Shown here piece after piece: positions 13,495-24,399 of a stretch of 64,000 nucleotides of DNA. A program made the translations under genes and the position numbers. The notes beneath the pieces are model-generated. The model was not told the DNA's origin. It worked only from the letters and a program-made list of their open reading frames with translations, and searched no databases. Position 1 is the stretch's first letter. Each line of letters begins with the position of its first letter. Source of the stretch: Ulota crispa (Eukaryota; Streptophyta; Bryopsida; Orthotrichales; Orthotrichaceae); NCBI GenBank assembly GCA_963920765.1, contig OY987249.1, positions 12,152,817-12,216,816 of the forward strand, read 5' to 3'.

Positions 13495-13735
13495 CATTCT
13501 AAAAAGAGAGTATTGTGGTGTAACTACCAGTGACCAATTATCTATATATGTCTAGTGATCTAATTGGCTAAGAGAAGGTGTTGTGGTGGGACTTCTAGTG
13601 ATCCATTTGTCCGTGATTTGATTGGCTAAAAGAATGTATCATGGTGGGACTTCTAGTGACCCATTTGTTGTGATCTAATTGGTTGAGAGAAAGTGTTGTG
13701 GTGGACTTCTAGTGACTTGTTTGTCTTTTTAGCAA
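13495..13735. repeat. Four-copy degenerate tandem repeat, about 58-65 bp unit
   Basis: Units contain GAGAGNNTGTTGTGGTGGGAC, TTCTAGTGAYCCATTTGT and TGATCTAATTGGCT in order. Four units run head to tail with a few substitutions and small length changes. A single unit with similar flanks is at about 4030-4080. Confidence 0.65.
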
Positions 13736-13799
13736 AAGATCAACAAGGGAGAGAGGGATGTATGCGTAAAGTGGTTTACACTGAGGATTTATTTTGAAT

Positions 13800-16020
13800 C
13801 AAGTTGTTTGTTAACTGGTCATTCATAGTTTAATTTATTAATTTGATTACATTTTATGATAAGATTGCTACTGCAAAATTTGCTTATTGCAGCAATATTC
13901 TTGTTGCCTCCATTAATACAATGTATACCTAAACTTGTTTGCTTACATAAAGTTCCCCCCTTGAAGGATTGTGCTCCCACAAAAGAATAGGCTTTTGAAG
14001 GTCCTTTGCTTGCATTACGGAACTCCCCACATCAGGTTCCGCAAACAGAAACCCTAATGAAATTCATTACAAGGGACTCAAGAGTCAATTCATAGCAGAC
14101 AAAGAAAACGCCTTGTCCATGTCACATTGGCATGGGCAAGCTTGTTGGCCTACCCAACTGTTCAATGCTAGCCCCTCAGATTAGGATTTAGGTTGTTCTT
14201 TAGTCTGTCCTTTTTTCTTTTTTCCCCATTATCTATGTTTGTTGATTTTTGTTAACCTAAATTCCAAAGGTACCATCATTAGCATAACTTATTTTGATTA
14301 ATATTTTCATAATGTTGTGGGACCCACATATGGTAATTTATGGGAAAATTCTACACAAATGTGCTATAAAAAATGTAATCTTATCTTTCTATTTAAAATG
14401 ATTGTAGCTAGATCAAAATATTTGTTGAAACTGATGACATAGTGAGCCCAAAAAAGAACGTATGCTTGTTTGTGTTATGGAATAAGGAAAGCAAGGACAA
14501 AATTTTGAACTAATTGGAAGACCATCTTCTTGGAAGAAATTATGTGTAGGCTTTTGCAAAGGGATTGAAATGATAAAGAAAGTAATTGAGAAAATGGTAG
14601 AATAATAATCAATTGGTTAGGATTAAACAAAAGAGGATTGAACTTGTACTTGTTTAATTCCTCATTAGTGGCGGATTTTAAAATAAACAAAAAAACAAGA
14701 TTGAATTGTCCGCTTGGGAAATAAGGGGGTTAGAGGAGGTAGCTATTTGTGGTAAAATTTGACCCTTGCACAAAATGTCCATAATTCCAAAGTTATTTGC
14801 AAGAAAATTGTCAATTTTTCTGTAAATTATTTGTTACAAAGTATTGAAAGCTTAAAACAAAAACAACAAAAAAATCCAAGAACTTGTAGCTACAATGTAG
14901 AATAGATACTGTGTTGAGCAAGAAGAGATTTAGGCCAAAATTTTGGAATAAAAAGCAAGAATTAGAACTTCCAAAGTTTGTGAATCATGTCCATTTTTAT
15001 TTGGAAGCAAATCTTAAGGTCAATTATGTCATGTGACAATCTTGGGGTGGATTAGGCGTGTAGTCTAGGACTAAAAAGATCAAACCATTTTTTTTTATTG
15101 TGTTTCTTTACTAAACCAAAGCTTCTTGTTGAAGAAATCAAACCACACAATGATAAAAGAATGCTCCTAACCCTCTCAAAAACATTATTGTCACCTCTGA
15201 CAAGCCTTCTATTTTTTAATTTTTTTTTGCTGCAAATACACATGAAAATGAATACTTTGGAGTAAACTTTCATGTTGACCTTAGAACTAGGAAATCCAAA
15301 AGCAACAAATAGGTTTATGTTGCAAACTTATTTTTGTCATTTCTAAGTTTTGCAATTTTGGGAATGCATGAAAGTTCAAGGCCAACTTCCATGAGCAATT
15401 GTAATTGAAAATGCTAGAATACAACAAAGGAATTACAAATCTCTACATGGAAGTGTGCTAAAAATAGTAAAATTGGTAAACAAAAAATGGTGTTTTGGCA
15501 AGCTTCTAGCAAGAAGCACAAGAATTTCAAGGGTCTCCGAGTTTCACAAAGTTGGAAAATGCTTAACTGTTGCCATGATCAATTCCAATTACCCATGGAA
15601 GGTAGTCCTTGATCTTGTAAGGATGTTGCTTACCAGTAGTGTTGATTGAATTTATATTAGGATCATTTAGTACTTGAAAAAATGGCTCTATAACAAATGC
15701 CAAAAATTCTCCAAAAAGTCTTAATCAACCAGTAAAATGTTTGTGACTTGACTTCAAATTTACTACTCCAATGAGATTTACATGCTACCCAAGTGGCCCA
15801 TCTATATACAATATAGGAGAGCGTATACAAAACAACAACATTCTTAAGGCGTTGATCCATAAAAATCAATGACAACAAATTGAGTCTTTTTGGACAAGGT
15901 TATGTATTTTTATGCGCATCAATTCAAATTGGGAAGTGGACAAGATTTAGGAACGTCTCATTGGCATGTGGGAGGGTTTTGTCCATTGGAGCTTTCATAG
16001 TGAAGTGAACTAGCAGTAGG
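13800..16020. other. AT-rich intergenic, nothing recognised
   Basis: Only short AT-biased frames are present, on both strands. No bounded repeat or RNA gene was seen. Confidence 0.5.
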
Positions 16021-16410
16021 TGTTAACGCCATGTCAGCACCTATTCCCACCAAAATTGAAGAGGAGTTTACAATCTACTTGTAGTGAAAAAGATTTGGGG
16101 TCACCCCCCAAGGTGACACCAAATCTAACACCCCTCTCACTCCATGTGAGGTAAAGAAAAAATCATGTCAAGGGGCAATAGAACTATAACTTCATCAGAC
16201 GTTTGGTTCCTCATGTGAAACCTTTCATCGGACAAAAAAAATGACACAAAAATTACCCACCAAATGAAGGTGGATAAGACACTAGACAAAACGTTTTGTC
16301 CATCAAGGCTCAACCAGGACGTCCACATGCATTGGACAAAATGATAAGCATCGTCATTGGTCAATCCCAAGGTTTTGTCCACAACGACATTCACACCGGA
16401 GGGACATGCA

Positions 16411-16671
16411 CTTGACTATGAGTTCATGTCATCAACCACTCCCGCCAAAATTAAAGAGGAATGCACTTGTAGTGAACAAGATTTGGGATCACCTTCACTT
16501 AACTATGAGTCCATGTCATCAACCACTCCCCCTAAAATTAAAGTGGAATGCACTTGTAGTGAATAAGATTTAGGATCATCTGCACTTAACTATGAGTCCA
16601 TATCATCAACCACTTACGCTAAAATTAAAGAGAAGTGCACTTGTGGTGAACAAGATTTAGGGTCATTATGA
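16411..16671. repeat. Three-copy 87-bp tandem repeat
   Basis: Units begin at 16411, 16498 and 16585, exactly 87 bp apart, each with CTTRACTATGAGTYCAT followed by CATCAACCACT and GCACTTGTRGTGAA. Because 87 is a multiple of three, copies 1 and 2 stay open in one frame (part of 16357-16566) with a repeated block including MSSTTP and ECTCSE. The frame stops in the last codons of copy 2, so I do not call a gene. A fourth, more diverged unit lies near 16030-16110. Confidence 0.6.
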
Positions 16672-16930
16672 GAAGTGACTCCAAATCTTGTCCACCACTG
16701 GACAAAACACTCCCTCTCAGGAATCCTCCAGAAGATAGAATGGGTCTTTTGTTCAATAACGTGACAGAAAGTGGTTCAACTAATAGAAACACGACGGTTT
16801 CATAAGAAGTGGGCTCGGGGGATGAGTTCCCAACGAACGAGAAATGGCGTCGTCCATGGTTCATCGTCACGGGAGAGCACGAGGTAGGCCCACTCAACCG
16901 CTCAAGGGCAGCACATCCGGGGATTCTTGT

Positions 16931-16939
16931 TTAGGGTTT
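16931..16939 (-). promoter_or_regulatory. Telo-box (AAACCCTAA)
   Basis: TTAGGGTTT on the plus strand, about 950 bp upstream of the At1g01500-like start codon, at the point where sequence changes from AT-rich to gene-like composition. Telo-boxes are common near plant transcription starts (established knowledge); its use here is inference. Confidence 0.35.
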
Positions 16940-16944
16940 GGTGG

Positions 16945-17888
16945 GTAAAATTGGCCATATCTTGCATCTTTTTCTCACTGGTTGGTGGCCATGGCAACGT
17001 CCAGTTGGACCGGCGTCTCTCCAGCCACTGACTTTTCTCCCACTCCCCGATCCGACGCATCCGTCACCGTCTTTTTCTCTCTCTCCACTGCTCGCTCACT
17101 TCCAGTTTTCTATTATTAGACGTACACAACCGTCCGTCTCTCGAGGACTGCGCATGAGAGGAAAATTTAAAAATAAAATGAAAACTCCATTCTGCGGTCG
17201 CAATTGATTCTCTTCGGCCAACGAGTGATGTGCAACTGTCCGTGCTCTAGCTGTCCAGTAAAAACCACACACTTTGGAGGAGAAACCGAGGAACGAGACG
17301 GACGGAATACTCGCGAACGAACGAAGAACTCATGAGGTAGCCAGGCGCTATGGAATCATCAATTTTTAGTTCCAGAGCGAAGAAGACAACGAGCAACGGT
17401 GGAAGCGCTTAGGAATTATCAACAGGTTGCAGAGCTCTAACTTAGGTGCGATACAACTTGTGAAAAAGTGAGAGATCGTTCTGATTTGGACTGGAGCATA
17501 GAGCTATTCTCTGAGAGATTTAACGCATGCAGCATTTGTTGCGATAAGGTCGCATGTTAGTCTGAGCAAGAACCGTGCGAGCTTGGAGTTTGGATAGTGA
17601 GAAGGCTGTTGAGCACATTTTGGTGTTGCGGTGACTAGAATGGAGATTGTGGTTTAAAGTTTTTTAAGACGGTGTTCTGTTGCCGTTGTGGAAGATTTTG
17701 ATATTGCAGAGAGAACTCTTGAGAGGAATAAGATTCTTGAGGGATGTCTTGGAAGGTTTTAATACTGCGAAATGAAGTGTTGAAAACGAGTGAAGGAGTA
17801 AGGTTCTCGAGAGATATTTTGAAAGATTACTTGTAGGTTGAGCAGTGTGATAGCGTTTGTGTGAGAGCCGGTCTGAGTGTTGGAGGGC
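16945..17888 (+). other. Probable promoter/5' leader of the At1g01500-like gene
   Basis: Composition is clearly richer in GC than the flanks. It holds a CT-rich run near 17070-17095 and a degenerate duplication of about 65 bp at 17697-17830, with a repeated ATAAGATTCTTGAG / GTAAGGTTCTCGAG core. No TATA box was identified and no transcription start can be fixed. Confidence 0.45.
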
Positions 17889-19368
17889 ATGTGTAAGGGA
17901 ATGGTCGGGTTCGAGAGTGAGACAAGTTTGCCGACACTCGGACAGGGCAAGTGTGACGAGAAAGAGCCGTCTCGATGTCTATCTCCCAGTACTCCGTTAA
18001 CCATTGACACCGAGTGGGGCGAAATGGAGGATTATGACGACGTTGCGGGCGGGCCTCTTTGTTACGCGGGAAATTATGGCTACTCGTCGCCTACGGTGTC
18101 GTCACAATCATGGTTCGACATTAGAGTGACTTATGTGCGAGTAGCAGGGTGCGGTTTGGAGGACACGCCCGAGTCTCTTACGATGCGGTTCCCGTCCAGG
18201 AGTATAGGCATAGCCTTGGAGGTGAACGGCGGTTGGATCTCTCCGTCTGAGGAAGCTTGTGTGGTGCTGAGGAGGGACAGAGTAGACGCCGAGACTGCTG
18301 AAGCGACGTATGTTAGCACCGATAACCTGCGCATGAGCGGGACAATCTGTTACGAAGTGTTCAATAAGGAGGAAGCCCTTGTTAGCGGAACCTTGGAGCA
18401 CTCAGATAGCACCGACTCTGCTGCCAAAATCTGGTCTATGGAGTGCCGTTGTGTGGTCGGGAAATCGGGATGTGCTTTTTTGAAGAGCAGACACGACTTC
18501 TCCTCGGCGTCGCTTGTGTCACCTCCAGCGATGGAGGTGTCGATGGTGGGACGTCACCTGGATACTCCGGTTTTTCTTACGCAAACTGTGCATCTGATTG
18601 CGCGACGGAAAATGAGCAGGGTTTTGACACTTGACGTCATTCCCGAGACTGAGGAGTTGGGGAAATCGCCGAATGGCATGATTCCGGTTGGCTCGCCGCA
18701 GCTGGTGAGCTGTCATCCTTCTTTGCTTTGTGTTGTCGTTGCATTGCTTTTAGTGTTTTCTTTTGGTAAGAGTTTCATCCTTATCTCGTTCATTGCTCAC
18801 CTCCGTCGTCTCCATCGTCACCTTGTGTGTTAAAGCGTTTCCCGTTCTTGTAATGCAATCGATCTGGGATGTACATAGTTCATTTGGCCTTCCAAGTCCT
18901 TGTATATCTCGTTCTTGATAAAGCACTTATTTCCTTCCTGTACCATGGTGTTGTCCTTTATTTGTTGCTCCTTTCCACGATTCAAGTAACTTATGAGCTG
19001 AAGCTTGCTTGCTCTTTTGATGTTATCGGTCTGGGACGTACATAAGTCAACTGTTTTCCACGATTTGATTACTTCTTTCCTGACAGAAATGCTCTTTGCA
19101 GATTAGGGATCGAGACTCATACACGGAGTTTGACAATAGCAACTCCTTCATGGACCTCGGAGATAAACTAGCAGCTGGTCTGGGCCACGGGTTAGATGGC
19201 AGTATATACGGCATTGAAGGCGAAGACGGACAGATGACATGGTTTAACGCCGGAGTGAGGGTCGGCGTGGGAATTGGTTTAGGCATGTGTCTGGGCGCTG
19301 GAATCGGAATTGGCCTGATGGTTCGAACATACCAGGCTACCACCAGGACGTTAAGGAGAGTCATATAA
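17889..19368 (+). CDS. At1g01500-like plant protein with C-terminal membrane anchor
   Basis: Two coding exons, 17889-18704 and 19102-19368, give 360 residues; the intron starts CTG|GTGAGC, ends TTTGCAG|ATT and is phase 0. The first ATG of the open frame (17889) is used; a GTG four codons upstream is not a likely start in a plant. The conserved region begins near residue 75 with WFDIRVTYVRV, followed by the motifs ALEVNGGWISPSEE, LRRDRVD and TYVSTDNL. The second exon carries MTWFNAGVRVGVGIGLG, a glycine-rich hydrophobic helix (about residues 323-345) and the tail VRTYQATTR. This architecture matches the plant family typified by Arabidopsis At1g01500, often labelled 'erythronate-4-phosphate dehydrogenase family'. 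I see no dehydrogenase motif, so that label should not be taken as function. The biochemical role is unknown. The C-terminal helix suggests membrane attachment. Confidence 0.85.
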
Positions 19369-20215
19369 GAGTTGTGTATATTCATATTTTGGTTTATGAG
19401 CCAGCACGTATCTTCTTCGAATGTAAGATCGTGTTGCTTGAGGTGAACGCATCCTGACGATGATGCGATTCACCCAACATGCAAGGCTGGACACATGCAT
19501 GCATGTCTCTTGCGAAGCTCGATGGAGTTTACAGGATCAGCACGAGAGGACTTCTGAGGTTAATCCCAGCAGTCCTAGCACTTGCAGCAGAAGGTGGGGG
19601 GCATTACAATTTTGTAATTAGCAAGAGCGGAGTGTGTCAAGGGAGCCAGCTACGGTGTGCCAAATACAAGAGCGACAGCATGAATCGAGTTCTTCAGTCC
19701 CCAGACAGGGACAGTGTTCAAACTCAGTTTTCAGCCTATTGAAGCGTTTCCGCAGATCTGTTGGCAGAGGAGGTGTCGGTGTATGTGTTTTAGGGTATAT
19801 TAACGTTCATCGTTGTTGCTGTTTTATGCGGGCTCTTCCGACATGTGAAATCATACCTCACGGATGTGGCTTTCAGTATATGTTGAATACCGCTTTGTGG
19901 TTGCTTCGCCAAAATAGGTTAATAGGTTTGAACATCATTTTTGAGACAAACCAGCTACGCTGTACATATGTTGTAGGCGCATCTGTTGAGTGTATAACTA
20001 CGGAGACATCTTTAACTGTGACTCTGGAATCCGCGGAGAGTGAAGCTTTCTGTTCCCGATGTACTGTACAAATTCACGCCTTTCTGTTGAGATTGCTCAT
20101 GTAATAACATGCGTTGTCTAGATCTAAAGCCAAGAATTTGTTTACTTGTTTGCAAAATCCTCAAGGTTCAGATTCTGCAATCTGAGAATTATTATTGCTG
20201 AAATAAGTTCCATAA
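19369..20215 (+). other. Probable 3' UTR of the At1g01500-like gene
   Basis: Gene-like composition continues for about 750 bp after the stop codon. Open frames at 19479-19742 and 19634-20104 overlap each other and have no motif, so I read this as untranslated sequence. A stem-loop at about 19443-19472 pairs GTGAACGCATC with GATGCGATTCAC. An AATAAG near 20199 is a possible poly(A) signal. Confidence 0.4.
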
Positions 20216-20482
20216 ACTATGGGAAAAAGTCTACCTTTCTACATTCTTCTCATTCTTTAGCACATGGAGTCACATGTTTGAGAATATCGAGTAACGTACA
20301 ATGTTTAAATTTTTAGATGCAAGTGTTTTGAAGAAAAGGAATCTTATGAGGAACATCTTCTTCCATTACATCTGTGAAACAATACTGTTGGTGCCCACGG
20401 CTGCCACACACTGTAGCAGGTTTGTCCGGATGTCTTTATCCCTTCACCTATAAGGGACATAGCTCATAAACCGACTACCTAA

Positions 20483-20695
20483 GGGCTGAAACTGAATTTT
20501 GGGGAGGTGAAACTTCTTGAAATATTTTTCAGTAAGTTTTCCTTGAAAGATAAGAGGAATTGGTATCTCACTCAAGTTATTTTGTATATTTTAGAGCAAT
20601 GTGGAATTAGTTATGAAATTTTGAAGTAGAAAGGTCATAGGGCTCTAAAATCGCCCACCTCCTCAAATGTATATCTACTGTACATTTCTGAAAGG
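20483..20695. repeat. Fragment related to the AGGTA-end MITE at 24956
   Basis: The block from CTAAGGGCTGAAACTGA through ATTTTTCAGTAA and GGGCTCTAAAAT matches 24980-25160 closely. Only one partial end (GACTACCT) is seen, so it is a truncated copy. Confidence 0.55.
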
Positions 20696-21362
20696 TTATG
20701 AATAAGACATGTATTGGCGGAGTTCATTTGAAAAGGTGAGTGGTTTTAGTGCCCTAACAGAGTTTGAGCCTCCCATCTTAATTGTTTTGTGGAAACTCAG
20801 AATTAATCCTTCATATGCAATTAATTTTCAGATATCAGTGTCGCGTTGTTTTGAGAATTTTTCAGCCTTTGGATTTGGGGGGTTTTGCACCAAGAGAGTA
20901 TAAGAAAATTGCGAATAGCTTTAGGGAAATTAGTGAGACCTAGAGCTTACATTGACGTGCCCTAGGTATGATTTTATATACATTGGTGCCTATAATACTA
21001 GATAATAGATAAAGGGATTAAAATGAATTAGAATGTGATTGTAAATATCACATTCTAGACCAAGTTAGGGCAAATTCTCTTCTTGCCTTATAATCAAAGA
21101 ATATAGAAATAACAAACAAGTTTGTTGTGTAATATTGTTTGTCATTTTAGCATTTTTTAAGTCTAGGACTACCATGGAAGTGCACCTTTAGTCTACACAT
21201 AAAGCCTTCGCAAACAATTTTCTTCTTTCATTGAGGAGCGGAATGTTGGAAAATTTACTTTGGAAATAAAGGATTAATTAGCTAAGAAAGAGTGGAACAA
21301 ATAAGAATAAATAAACTATCAGTGTAGGCAAAAGTGTGTATGTGCAAGTAAGATTCTTTTAA

Positions 21363-21448
21363 CCCTTAAAGGCTAGGGGGGCCACTGTGTATACACGGCC
21401 CCCTGTGTATTAGCGAGGACGAAAATTGTCCCTGTGGTCTTTTAGGGG
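21363..21448. mobile_element. 86-bp TTAA-flanked mini-element
   Basis: It reads TTAA|CCCTTAAAGGCTAGG on the left and GGTCTTTTAGGGG|TTAA on the right (TTAA at 21359-21362 and 21449-21452). It is the shortest member of the TTAA/CCCC group here. Its core contains an inverted GGGGGCC...GGCCCCC that can form a hairpin. Confidence 0.6.
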
Positions 21449-21452
21449 TTAA

Positions 21453-24290
21453 AGGATGAATTGGATTATAACCCTAAAATCTAATAACGTTTTAGGAGTC
21501 CCATGGGGAACAAAATCCCCTATTGAAACCTGTTAAGCCCAAATTTTGGAGTGGACTTCCTTGCCCATGTGAGCAACTTACCGTGTGAGCAATAAGGTCT
21601 AACATTGGAGTTTTAAGAAAAACTACATCATGTTTACATTGAACAATGCTAAACTAGTTATATTGAGGTTTGTTTAATTCAAGAACCTTTGTGAGTGTTT
21701 GATATTGCACATTTAGCAAATGCTCTCTTCAATCACACTAGGGCTAAGAAAATTTGAATTTCATTCAACAAAGATGATTGGAAAAGCACATGGACAAATG
21801 GAAGAGCGCGAGGTCAAGGTGATGTAGCAACCATTGCAAACATGTCTTTGAAATCATTATATTTCGTAAATTGCAAAAACTCCACAATATATGGATGTGA
21901 TATGAATTACATGACAACTCTAAGATAAGTTATTACAATAGATCTTTTGATAACCACCAAACCTTGCCACGTAGGTTCAGGCTTGGTCTAGCAACTATCA
22001 CCAATTCATGTGTGAGGGGCGAGTTTGCAAATGCCATTTTCTCTGTTCCTATAGTCGTTGTACACGCTTTTTTAAATTGGCAAATTTTTGAATTTTGAGT
22101 TTAAGAAATAGATCTAAAGTTTCATGGTAATTAGGTTTTTACTTTACAATTTCTGAGCTTTGTATGTAGTTAGAATGTACCAAACAAATGATTAAACTAA
22201 AAATTTCATTTTTTTTTGAGATTGTGCATTTTAGAAAAAGCCCATTCAATCTACCTCATGGCAAGATTTTAAGATGTGTTTTTCTATTGACCTATGATCA
22301 AATGGATGTATTTAAACCTTAAACAAAAAAACATCCCACAACTTTAGATTGATTGAGCCTCTACAAACTCATTTCTTCAATCAATTCCAACATTAAAAGT
22401 ATGAATTGAGAGTTGTATAGGCTAGATGTTGGTAATAGGTTGATTCCACATTTGAAGTTATATAGAAAACAAAGTCAAATAAATCATAATGAAGCAATTA
22501 CAATCTTGAACTTTGAAGTGTTCATTCAATTTTAGGCTTTAGAAGTTCAATGAACTCAACATCAACTTCCAATCTCCAAATTTTTTATTCCCACTTCCAA
22601 GGTCTAAATTGATGTGAGTTTTGAGGGGTTATTAGGATAAAGAGTTAGAATATACTTTAATTGAATAACAATCATATTTACTAAAGGGGAACAAAACCAT
22701 AACACAAAAACTAAAAATGGATAAGAGATGCAAGATGAATAAGATAGATATCTCTATTTCATTTTTGATATTGGTGTAAGATTCAAAATATGATTATGAT
22801 GTTTGTATACTCAAATGTCAGTCAAAGGCCAAGAAGATAAAGGATACTAAAATTTTCGGAACCTACTATATCAACCTTAGTTTACCAACAATATCTCTAT
22901 TCAAACACCTAACACAGGTTGACAAGTGCACTAAGTGTGGTCTAGCTGCATGTCAATGATTATTGTGTTTTACAACCTTCTAGTTTACTTGTAGAATGGC
23001 TTCCTACATTATGATGAGAATTTGATTTCAAGAGAGTTTCACTCTCTCATGCTCAAAATGATCACTTAACATCTCTACAATCTAGATTATTACAACAAAA
23101 TCCCACTCATGGATATAGTTGATCTTGTACAAACCAAACATTCAATTTTGAGTGATGAACAAACATAAACAAATATCATTCATATTTAAGCACATTTCAT
23201 CCATGCATGTGTTATTAAATCTTGTGTTTGTGTTGTAACATTTTTGGTATACAAGACTTTCCTCTTATAAAACTTCTATAACTTCTATGATTGTTTTATA
23301 AATTGAAGGGTACAAGTATGTTTCACCTCAAAATCTAGCTCTTCAACTTCAGTTTTTTTTCTTCAAATAGCAAGTATATGGAAAAAGACTTCAAAAATCA
23401 TTACAACCAAAAATCAACATTCTAAATCTTAAAGATTTTTCCTTGACAAATTATAGCCAATTTAGAAAGAAGATTAAATTACTAATATCACATCAATTGA
23501 TAAATGTAATGGTAGATCTAACCTTACAGATGAAATCTATGGATTACAATATCACACTGGATTACAATATCACACTCCAAAAAAATTGTTTGAAAATCAG
23601 CAATTAATTAATTTTCTAAATTACTTATGATAACAAAGCTTTCACATTTTTAAAATCTTGAGTAAACAAATTGCCAAGTACACTACCAGTGCTACAAGCC
23701 TACAATTGATAACCTCGATTGCCAAGGTCCTTGAATTCACGATGCATAGAAAAGCCTCAGTTAGATTTCCCCAATAGCCAACTAAAAGACGTAACACATG
23801 AAATTCTTTCTTGTTAGGCTCTTGACAAATTCCTAAAGATAATACTGAAAGTTATTTGCAGAAGTCCTCACAAAGAAATAGTTAATCTACACATTTACCA
23901 GTAAAGAGTGGAAATACCATGGCAGGGTAAACTTCAATCATTCAATCCAACACACACAGTAACACTATCCCCAACAAAAAACAAAGATCTGAAAACAGCT
24001 TCTACATCACATCTTCAAGATGAATTCGCATGCTTCCAACCCCAAGAATCGGAAGGACTTTACATGTTAATGGGAATAGTAACAATGTTTCATAACATTC
24101 TTGAGTAGTGTTGTTGGCAGTAACTACAGCTGCCTATATAATAGTAGCTAAACTACCAATGCTTTCATCCTAGAACTCAAAATGTGACAAATTCTTACAA
24201 AAAAGATGTCGCACGTTGAATATCCTGATGCTTCGCTGTTTACAACTTCTATCAAGAATGCTTGGTTCTGGTTACATTGACGTATAGAAC
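21453..24290. other. AT-rich intergenic, nothing recognised
   Basis: No supported gene. An 18-bp unit (GGATTACAATATCACACT) is duplicated in tandem near 23540-23577. The last few hundred bases may include the 3' UTR of the minus-strand gene that ends at 24400. Confidence 0.45.
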
Positions 24291-24399
24291 TATTTCTGGT
24301 GTATGGTACAACCGGGGTTCCCCCAAAAATTTCTAGTATTACTAGTATAGATAAACATACAAAGCTAAGAAACAGGCATCCGTCCAGAAAAGGAAAGAA

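Noticed and set aside
19479-20104. Two overlapping plus-strand frames after the At1g01500-like gene
   Set aside because: Mutually exclusive frames without motifs, best read as 3' UTR.
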